A stretch of 38,389 nt of DNA, from positions 1 through 38,389 of IMG/VR virus record IMGVR_UViG_3300020182_000082; one strand, given 5' to 3'. Below, one piece after another: positions 31,850 to 38,389 of the stretch; position 1 is the first letter of the stretch, and every line of letters begins with the position of its first letter. Both the position numbers and the translations under genes were made by a program. The notes below the pieces were generated by a model, which saw only the letters and a list, made by a program, of their open reading frames with translations, did no database searches and was not told the DNA's origin. Source of the stretch: a virus.

Positions 31850-32476
31850 ATGACAGTAATGCTTGATCCTGAGATTGGCGTTCCGTTGCCTCCCAACATT
31901 CCTTACATCGATCTGAGGGAACGGGCTGCGGCTGCTTGCGCCACTGCGATACTCTTATCCGAACACGGGCTAGACATAGAACCGAATAGAGAAGATAAGG
32001 ATGTAGCAGCTAGCTTGACGCTGCAATACGCACAAGATCCTGAAAATACCTCTAAACAAGTTACTAGTAAGAAGGCCGCAAAGCTAACACCTGCATCTTT
32101 GATCCTTACTGACAGTATACTGCAAGAGTTTGGGCATTCAGTTGCTGAAAGCTCCGCACAGATTCGTTATCTTGTAACCAATAAGCTTCTGTTAGAGTCA
32201 GAAAACCCTGATGCTAAGATCCGTATCCGTGCCCTAGAGCTGTTAGGTAAGATTTCTGATGTAGGATTGTTTTCAGAGAAGTCAGAAGTCACGATAACAC
32301 ATCAGTCTACGGACGATCTACGCGCAAAACTACGCCAGAAGTTAGAAAAGTTAGTAAACCCTCCTTCAGACATAGCAGAAGCAGTTATTATTGATGGGGA
32401 TATCATCGATGTGGACGTGGAGTTAGGCTTAAGTCAGCCTGAAGAAGCCCTTAAGGTCGAATACGACGATGAATGA
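31850..32476 (+). CDS. terS: Terminase small subunit
   Basis: 208 residues. It directly precedes and overlaps terL by 8 nt, the usual place. The helical centre with 'AKIRIRALELLGKISDVGLF' and then 'STDDLRAKLRQKLEKLV' is typical of phage TerS oligomerisation regions. The C-terminal tail is acidic and would contact TerL. It binds genome DNA at the packaging site and hands it to TerL. A second Met at 31859 is possible, and neither start has a good SD. Confidence 0.8.
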   Translation: MTVMLDPEIGVPLPPNIPYIDLRERAAAACATAILLSEHGLDIEPNREDKDVAASLTLQYAQDPENTSKQVTSKKAAKLTPASLILTDSILQEFGHSVAESSAQIRYLVTNKLLLESENPDAKIRIRALELLGKISDVGLFSEKSEVTITHQSTDDLRAKLRQKLEKLVNPPSDIAEAVIIDGDIIDVDVELGLSQPEEALKVEYDDE

Positions 32477-34022
32477 CGTTGCGCTTGACTTTACTGAGGA
32501 CGAAGTCCAAGTAATGTTGGACAATCTGGATAGTTATAGTCCCGATGAAGTTCTAGAAATCGATAAGCTAGTAGATGAGCTAGCAACACGTAGGAAAAAT
32601 AAGCTTGCCTACGACGATTTGATAGAATTTTGCAAGGCGATGATGCCTGAGTTTATTGTGGGTAAACATCACCGTATATTGGCCGACATGCTCATGGCAA
32701 TTGAGGGTGGAGATAAAGATCGGGTATGCGTAAACATACCCCCGCGTCATGGTAAGTCCCAGTTAGTATCTATCTTTTACCCAGCGTGGTATTTGGGCAG
32801 AAACCCTAATAAAAAGGTCATGATGGTGTCTCATACCACCGATTTGGCTGTGGATTTTGGGCGTAAAGTACGTAATTTAATCAATACTGATGCCTATACA
32901 TCCGTGTTTCCTACGGTTAGCTTGGCCTCTGATTCCAAGTCTGCAGGTCGGTGGAACACCAGTGTAGGGGGCGAATACTACGCTTGTGGGGTGGGTTCAG
33001 CCCTTGCTGGACGTGGTGCTGACCTGCTTTTGGTGGATGATCCACATTCTGAGCAGGACGTTATTAACGGTAACTTCTCTGTGTTTGAGAAAGCCTATGA
33101 GTGGTACACGTTTGGGGCACGTACGCGTCTTATGCCCGGAGGGCGGGTAGCGATTATTCAGACTCGTTGGCACATGGATGATCTGACAGGCCGTGTTGTA
33201 CGGGATATGGGGAACAACGAACGTGCTGACTCTTTTGAAGTAATTGAGTTCCCAGCTATACTAGAATTAACTGATAAAAAAACAGGTAAACCTGTACAGA
33301 AACCACTGTGGCCTGAGTTCTTTGATTTAGAAGCACTGCTACGGACTAAGGCTTCTATGCCGGTCTTTCAGTGGAACGCCCAGTATCAGCAGGAACCTAC
33401 GGCGGAAGAAGCTGCCATCGTTAAGCGTGAGTGGTGGAGTATCTGGACGAAGGAAGACCCGCCCAAGTGTGAGTATATTATTATGTCGTTAGACTCTGCT
33501 GCAGAGAAGCACAACCGTGCTGACTTTACAGCCCTGACGACGTGGGGTGTCTTCTTTAATGAAGAGGTAGAAGCGTACAACATTATCCTGCTGAACAGTA
33601 TTAAGAAGCGGTTGGAGTTCCCCGAGTTAAAAGAGCTGGCGTTGGAAGAGTATGCTGACTGGGAACCCGATGCGTTCATCGTGGAGAAGAAAAGCTCTGG
33701 TGTGGCGATCTATCAGGAGATGCGCCGTATGGGGCTACCAGTGCAGGAATATACCCCCCATAGAGGATCTGGTGATAAACTAGCGCGTTTAAACTCGGTA
33801 GCAGATATTGTAGCATCAGGTATAGTATGGGTGCCCGAAACTCGCTGGGCAGAAGAAGTAGTTGAAGAGATTGCTGGATTTCCCTTTATGAGCCATGATG
33901 ACCTAGTGGATTCGACAGTCATGGCACTGATGCGTTTTAGGCAAGGTGGATTCATACGCTTACCAACTGATGAACCTGATGACATACGTTACTTTAAACA
34001 ACGACGTGGCGGGTATTACTAA
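32469..34022 (+). CDS. terL: Terminase large subunit
   Basis: 517 residues. ATPase: Walker A 'PPRHGKS' (91-97) and Walker B 'LLLVDD' (186-191). Nuclease: Asp342 in 'MSLDSAAE', Glu406 in 'FIVEKKSSG' and Asp477/478 in 'MSHDDLVDS'. This is a complete packaging motor with RNase H-fold nuclease. It translocates DNA through the portal and cuts it. The start overlaps terS (ATGA-like), so the two are translated together. The C-terminus ends RRGGYY. Confidence 0.97.
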   Translation: MNDVALDFTEDEVQVMLDNLDSYSPDEVLEIDKLVDELATRRKNKLAYDDLIEFCKAMMPEFIVGKHHRILADMLMAIEGGDKDRVCVNIPPRHGKSQLVSIFYPAWYLGRNPNKKVMMVSHTTDLAVDFGRKVRNLINTDAYTSVFPTVSLASDSKSAGRWNTSVGGEYYACGVGSALAGRGADLLLVDDPHSEQDVINGNFSVFEKAYEWYTFGARTRLMPGGRVAIIQTRWHMDDLTGRVVRDMGNNERADSFEVIEFPAILELTDKKTGKPVQKPLWPEFFDLEALLRTKASMPVFQWNAQYQQEPTAEEAAIVKREWWSIWTKEDPPKCEYIIMSLDSAAEKHNRADFTALTTWGVFFNEEVEAYNIILLNSIKKRLEFPELKELALEEYADWEPDAFIVEKKSSGVAIYQEMRRMGLPVQEYTPHRGSGDKLARLNSVADIVASGIVWVPETRWAEEVVEEIAGFPFMSHDDLVDSTVMALMRFRQGGFIRLPTDEPDDIRYFKQRRGGYY

Positions 34023-34033
34023 GAGTATAAATT

Positions 34034-36511
34034 ATGGCAATTGAAAAAGGCTTGTATGCTGCACCAGAAGGTATCGATGATCTGCTCGAAGGCGAGATGA
34101 TGGACGGCGATATGATGGGTGCACAGTTAGAGATCGAGATCGTTGATCCTGAAATGGTTACGTTGTCTGATGGCAGCATGGAGATTACGTTAGTCCCTGA
34201 TGCAAACGAAGCAGACCTCATGGGGTTTGATGCCAACCTTGCTGAAGCGTTAGATGATAATGATCTACAGGGGCTTGCACAGGATTTGATTGGGCTTATC
34301 GATGCAGATATCGAAAGCCGAAAAGATTGGGCTGATACGTTTGTCAAAGGACTAGACGTATTAGGGTTCAAGTACGAAGAGCGCACAGACCCGTGGGAAG
34401 GTGCCTGCGGGGTTTACTCTACTGTACTGGCCGAAGCCGCGATACGTTTCCAAGCAGAGACGATGAGCGAGACTTTCCCAGCCGCTGGCCCCGTACGTGT
34501 AAAGATCCTAGGGGAAGAAACCCCAGACAAGGCTGAAGCCGCTGAAAGAGTAAAAGCGGATATGAATTACGAGCTAACGGAGCGTATGGTTGAGTATCGA
34601 CCAGAGCACGAAAGGCTCTTATATAGCCTAGGATTAGCGGGGTCTGCGTTTAAAAAAGTGTATTATGATCCCAGTTTGGGACGACAGGTAGCCATCTATA
34701 TACCTGCTGAAGACGTTATCGTGCCTTATGGCGCGTCCCATATTGAGACTGCAGAGCGTGTTACCCACGTCATGCGGAAGACTAAGAACGAGCTGAAGAA
34801 GCTCCAAGCGATGGGGTTTTACAGAGAAGTAGACCTCGGTGATCCACAGCCGTTCCATACAGACATCGAGAAGAGAAAGGCCGAAGAAGGTGGCTACTCT
34901 ATTACTGACGATGATCGATATGCGATATACGAAATTCATGCCGACCTTATTATTGACGGTATCGACGAAGATGAGGAAGAGATTGCAAAACCTTATGTTG
35001 TTACGATTGAACGCGGTACAGGGAATGTTCTAGCGATTCGACGTAACTGGAACGAAGAAGACCCGTTGATGTTGAAGCGTCAACACTTTGTTCATTACGT
35101 CTACGTGCCGGGGTTTGGGTTCTACGGCCTTGGCTTGATCCACATTATCGGTGGGTATGCTCGCGCAGGTACCTCGCTGATTCGTCAGTTGGTCGATGCA
35201 GGTACGCTGTCTAACCTTCCCGGTGGGTTGAAGTCTCGTGGCTTACGGATCAAGGGTGATGATACGCCCATCGAGCCGGGGGAATGGAAGGATGTGGATG
35301 TGCCGTCTGGTAGTATCCGCGACAACATCATGCCGCTTCCGTACAAAGAACCAAGCCAAACACTGCTTGCGTTGCTTAACCAGATCACTACTGAGGGTCG
35401 CCGGTTAGGGGCTATCAGTGATATGAACATCTCTGACATGTCGGCTAATGCTCCGGTAGGAACGACGCTGGCGCTGTTAGAGCGTACGCTTAAGCCTATG
35501 GCTGCAGTACAAGCGCGTGTTCATTACGCGATGAAGCAAGAGTTCAAGATGCTCAAGGCGATTATGTCTGAGTATGCCCCCACTGAGTACGACTATATCC
35601 CCATACGTGGGGAAGTTAGTGCTCGGGTAGCGGATTATATGATGGTGGACGTGATCCCCGTCAGTGATCCAAACAGCTCTACGATGGCGCAACGGGTTGT
35701 ACAGTACCAAGCGGTACTCCAGATGGCCCAGTCTGCCCCACAGATATATGACCTGCCACAGCTACACCGGCAGATGATTGAGGTATTGGGCGTTAAGAAT
35801 GCGGATAAGTTAGTTCCGACTCAAGACGATCTCAAGCCTACTGACCCCGTTAGTGAGAACATGGATGCGTTGAACGGGAAACCGTTGAAAGCGTTTATCT
35901 ATCAAGATCACGACGCGCATATCACAACGCACCAAGCGTTTATGCAAGATCCTATGGTCTCTCAAATGATCGGCCAGAATCCACAGGGACAAGCCATTAT
36001 GGCTGCGTTGCAGTCACATCTAGCGCAACACTTAGGGTTCCAGTACCGCAAGCAGTTAGAAGAACAGTTAGGGGCACCGCTACCAGCACCAAACGCAGAA
36101 CTATCAGAGGATATGGAAGTCAACTTGGCGCAGTTAATGGCTAAAGCGGGGACTAAACTTACGCAATCACACCAGCAACAGCAGGCTCAACAGCAGGCTC
36201 AACAGCAGGCGCAAGACCCTATTGTCCAGATGAAGCAAGCGGAGCTGCAGCTTAGGCAACAAGAAGTACAAGGTAAGCAGCAGAAAGACATGGCTGAAGT
36301 ACAGATTAAACAAGCCGAGCAACAACAGAGCGCCCGTATGGATGCCGCAAAAATGGCCGTTGAAGCTGAAAAACTTCAATTAGAAAAACAAAATATGTCT
36401 ATAGAGGCACAAAAAGCAGGAATAAAAATAGCACTTGATAAGAGTGCTAATGAAAACAAGCTAAATATTGAACTTATGAAACTGTCAGAACAAGCAAATA
36501 AGGGTAAATAA
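34034..36511 (+). CDS. Portal protein (P22-like, long C-terminal helix)
   Basis: 825 residues, 11 nt after terL. 'DPWEGACGVYSTVLAEAAIR' (about 117-136) and 'GAISDMNISDMSANAPVGTT' (about 457-476) are typical of large P22-type portals. The last ~140 residues are Gln/Ala/Lys-rich helix, like the P22 barrel that projects into the head. Twelve copies would form the channel for DNA entry and exit. The (CAG)-rich Gln run near residues 712-728 is a low-complexity tract. Confidence 0.92.
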   Translation: MAIEKGLYAAPEGIDDLLEGEMMDGDMMGAQLEIEIVDPEMVTLSDGSMEITLVPDANEADLMGFDANLAEALDDNDLQGLAQDLIGLIDADIESRKDWADTFVKGLDVLGFKYEERTDPWEGACGVYSTVLAEAAIRFQAETMSETFPAAGPVRVKILGEETPDKAEAAERVKADMNYELTERMVEYRPEHERLLYSLGLAGSAFKKVYYDPSLGRQVAIYIPAEDVIVPYGASHIETAERVTHVMRKTKNELKKLQAMGFYREVDLGDPQPFHTDIEKRKAEEGGYSITDDDRYAIYEIHADLIIDGIDEDEEEIAKPYVVTIERGTGNVLAIRRNWNEEDPLMLKRQHFVHYVYVPGFGFYGLGLIHIIGGYARAGTSLIRQLVDAGTLSNLPGGLKSRGLRIKGDDTPIEPGEWKDVDVPSGSIRDNIMPLPYKEPSQTLLALLNQITTEGRRLGAISDMNISDMSANAPVGTTLALLERTLKPMAAVQARVHYAMKQEFKMLKAIMSEYAPTEYDYIPIRGEVSARVADYMMVDVIPVSDPNSSTMAQRVVQYQAVLQMAQSAPQIYDLPQLHRQMIEVLGVKNADKLVPTQDDLKPTDPVSENMDALNGKPLKAFIYQDHDAHITTHQAFMQDPMVSQMIGQNPQGQAIMAALQSHLAQHLGFQYRKQLEEQLGAPLPAPNAELSEDMEVNLAQLMAKAGTKLTQSHQQQQAQQQAQQQAQDPIVQMKQAELQLRQQEVQGKQQKDMAEVQIKQAEQQQSARMDAAKMAVEAEKLQLEKQNMSIEAQKAGIKIALDKSANENKLNIELMKLSEQANKGK

Positions 36512-36705
36512 TGGCAAAAACCGTCTTAGACGTGCTCAAAGATAAATTCGAGGAAGATAAATCCTCTGCACTACAATTTCTTGGAGGGGGTGGGGCTAAA
36601 GACTTCGCTCAGTATAAGGAAGTTACAGGTATGGTTCGGGGTCTCGAAGCCTGTATTAACTATGTAGAAGACCTCTCGCGCAATATGGAAGAGTATGATG
36701 AGTGA
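36511..36705 (+). CDS. 64-aa small head-module protein
   Basis: TAATG overlap with the portal stop, and AGGG 6 nt before the ATG. A Gly-rich loop (LGGGGA, residues 24-29) sits between two helices; the C-terminus is acidic. Small proteins like this often follow portals in environmental podovirus genomes. Role unknown; it could assist portal assembly. Confidence 0.75.
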   Translation: MAKTVLDVLKDKFEEDKSSALQFLGGGGAKDFAQYKEVTGMVRGLEACINYVEDLSRNMEEYDE

Positions 36706-37090
36706 AGCAATAGAAACGTTAGCTCCTGAAGAGATGCTAACACCTGAAGAGATCGAGGCGCAGTTACCTAAACCCGTAGGGTATAGAGTTCTGGTCGCGT
36801 TACCGCAAGTAGAAGAGACGTTCGGGGAAACCGGACTGCTTAAATCTACTACAACAATGAACCAAGAACACATCATGTCGATTATCGGGCTTGTGTTGGA
36901 TATGGGTGAACAAGCCTATTCTGACGAAGATCGGTTCCCGACAGGCCCGTGGTGCCAAGCGGGCGATTATGTGATGTTCCGTATGAACACGGGCACTCGG
37001 TTTAAAGTTGGTGGGGTAGAGTATCGTTTGATGAACGATGATTCTATTGAAGCTATTGTGGCAGATCCGCGTGGCATCACGCGAGCATAA
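36695..37090 (+). CDS. GroES-like co-chaperonin fold protein
   Basis: 131 residues, overlapping the preceding gene by 11 nt. After an acidic N-terminus, 'GYRVLVALPQVEETFGETGL' (about 28-47), 'SIIGLVLDMG' (about 62-71), 'CQAGDYVMFRMNTGTRF' (about 88-104) and a final strand 'SIEAIVADP' follow the order of a GroES beta-barrel. Position among head genes fits a co-chaperonin for the major capsid protein, as T4 gp31 does for gp23. Whether its loop binds host GroEL cannot be seen from sequence. A second ATG 3 nt later is equally possible. Confidence 0.7.
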   Translation: MMSEAIETLAPEEMLTPEEIEAQLPKPVGYRVLVALPQVEETFGETGLLKSTTTMNQEHIMSIIGLVLDMGEQAYSDEDRFPTGPWCQAGDYVMFRMNTGTRFKVGGVEYRLMNDDSIEAIVADPRGITRA

Positions 37091-37099
37091 GGAGTTAAC

Positions 37100-38110
37100 A
37101 TGCCGTTTCAAAAAGTAGAGTATGAATTTCCTGATGAGTCAGAAGACAGTAACGAGATAGAGGTAGAGTCTTCAAGTGCTATCGAAATTGATATATCAGG
37201 TAAAACTTCACCAGAACCCAAAGAGGAAGTAGTAGAGGATGAAGAGTATGAGGTTGAAGTTTTTGACGATACCCCCAAAGCTGACCGAAACCGTAAAACT
37301 GCTGAACCACCAACGGACGTTACTGATGAGGAGCTTGAAGGGTACTCTGAAAAAGTACGTAAGCGTATTCAGCACTTTAGTAAAGGGTATCATGACGAAA
37401 GACGGGCTAAAGAAACCGCTTTACGTGAACGCCAAGAACTTGAAAGGTTGGCTCGACAGCTTGTTGACGAGAATAAAACTCTTAAAGGTACGGTTGATAA
37501 AAACCAAGAAGCCCTTTTAGAGCAAGCTAAACGAACCGCTGCGGGTGAGGCTATTCTTGCTAAACGTCAATATAAACAAGCCTATGAAGCAGGTGATGCT
37601 GACCAGCTACTCGAGGCGCAAGAAAAATTAACAAACGCTAAGATAAAATCTGATAGACTAAACAGTATTAAAACTCCTGCTTTACAACAGGATGAAACTG
37701 CTGTACAAACAGAACAAGTTCAAGAACAGTCCACCCCAGCACCAGTTGATGAACGAGCAAATAGTTGGGCATCGACCAACACATGGTTCGGACAAGACGA
37801 TGAAATGACAAGTTTCGCGTTGGGGTTGCATAATAAACTTGTCAAAGAGGGTGTAAACCCTCAGAGTGACGACTACTACGAGAAAATTGATTCTCGTATG
37901 CGACAGATATTCCCCGATCAATTCGAGGATGTTGGTGAAGAAGTTGAACAACGGAGAAGACGTACAAATGTAGTTGCCCCCGCAACGCGGAGCACAGCGC
38001 CTAAGAAAGTTAGGTTATCAGCAACACAACTTGTACTCTCTAAACGTTTAGGTCTTACACCAGAACAATACGCCAAGCAGGTTGCTATAGATAATAGGAA
38101 GGGACAATAA
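37100..38110 (+). CDS. Scaffold-like head assembly protein
   Basis: 336 residues. AAGGAG is 5 nt before the ATG. The N-terminal 90 residues are very acidic and probably disordered, followed by a long coiled coil (about 90-200, 'AKETALRERQELERLARQLV'), a flexible Pro/Gln linker, a small helical domain and a basic C-terminal helix. This acidic/coiled-coil/basic order is that of podovirus scaffolds, whose basic end binds capsid subunits. It follows portal in the standard gene order. The stop overlaps the next ATG. Confidence 0.82.
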   Translation: MPFQKVEYEFPDESEDSNEIEVESSSAIEIDISGKTSPEPKEEVVEDEEYEVEVFDDTPKADRNRKTAEPPTDVTDEELEGYSEKVRKRIQHFSKGYHDERRAKETALRERQELERLARQLVDENKTLKGTVDKNQEALLEQAKRTAAGEAILAKRQYKQAYEAGDADQLLEAQEKLTNAKIKSDRLNSIKTPALQQDETAVQTEQVQEQSTPAPVDERANSWASTNTWFGQDDEMTSFALGLHNKLVKEGVNPQSDDYYEKIDSRMRQIFPDQFEDVGEEVEQRRRRTNVVAPATRSTAPKKVRLSATQLVLSKRLGLTPEQYAKQVAIDNRKGQ

Positions 38111-38389
38111 TGGCTCAGAATAGAATAGATCGTGAATTAACGACCCGTGAAAAAACAGTCCGTAAGAAAGGATGGTCAAGACCAGAAGTTCTGCCTTCAC
38201 CTACTCCTGAAGACGGGTATGCTTTTAAATGGGTTCGTATAAGCACGCAAGGTCAAGTTGACGCCACTAATGTTTCGTCCAAACTCCGTGAAGGCTGGGA
38301 GCCTGTACGGGCAGAAGATCATCCCGAAATTACAATGGTCGCCGTTGAAAACGAACGGTTCAAAGACAATGTTGTAATCGGCGGTCTGA
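38110..38389 (+). CDS. Start of a head-module gene, cut by window end
   Basis: ATG overlaps the scaffold stop (TAATG), with GGAAGGG upstream. 93 codons are visible and open to the edge. The N-terminus is basic (RELTTREKTVRKKGW), then beta-rich ('DGYAFKWVRISTQGQVD', 'EITMVAVENERF'). It lies where a head accessory or the capsid gene is expected, but its sequence is not recognisably a capsid protein. Confidence 0.75.
   Translation, partial: MAQNRIDRELTTREKTVRKKGWSRPEVLPSPTPEDGYAFKWVRISTQGQVDATNVSSKLREGWEPVRAEDHPEITMVAVENERFKDNVVIGGL

Overview
The window is an internal piece of a tailed-phage (Caudoviricetes) genome. It carries a terminase small/large pair, a large P22-like portal, a scaffold-like protein, virion proteins and a full replication module. 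No host gene, rRNA, tRNA, integrase, insertion sequence or CRISPR array was seen. The P22-like portal, the Gly/Gln-rich virion proteins and the giant polyvalent protein suggest a podovirus-like phage of the kind common in marine metagenomes. That habitat is inferred from protein style; no search was run. Both ends are open: the first gene starts upstream of the window and the last runs past it, so the major capsid and most tail genes are not seen.

Layout. (1) Positions 3-11722, + strand: five virion genes, ending in a 2253-residue protein with a zinc-metalloprotease motif. (2) 11713-29168, - strand: about 17 kb of leftward early genes, tightly packed with ATGA/GTGA/TAATG overlaps. In transcription order they are a DUF3150-like protein, a 60-aa protein, a MoxR/CobS-like AAA+ ATPase, a vWA protein with an HExxH motif, an HTH protein, a block of unknowns, a VRR-NUC nuclease, a DUF6378-like protein, family A DNA polymerase, a Cas4-like exonuclease, a small basic protein, an SNF2-type helicase, two small proteins, a Cys-rich protein, a gp2.5-like ssDNA-binding protein, a primase-helicase and small genes. 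(3) 29169-29999: a non-coding control region with a consensus sigma70-type promoter, two helically phased iteron arrays, an AT-rich stretch, dyads and hairpin terminators; it is the best candidate for a replication origin. (4) 30000-30665: a one-gene leftward unit with its own promoter, dyad and terminator. (5) 30716-31026: a divergent promoter region. (6) 31027-38389, + strand: a HELRH-motif protein, TerS, TerL, portal, a small protein, a GroES-like protein, scaffold and the start of another head gene.

How the parts fit. Leftward genes copy and process DNA, and rightward genes build and package the particle. The most unusual feature is a set of four near-identical 23-bp dyads (TTTGTTAGTA-N3-TACTAACAAA). 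Three lie 22-40 bp in front of the starts of the DUF3150-like gene, the MoxR-like ATPase gene and the isolated 221-aa gene; the fourth lies beside the iterons. They mark a probable regulon joining an uncharacterised AAA+/vWA-metalloprotease system to the candidate origin.

Several starts were moved to match Shine-Dalgarno (SD) sites: GTG starts at 20188 and 22701, and ATG starts at 15863, 23026, 25627 and 26838. Two small genes, of 46 and 35 aa, were found by hand.
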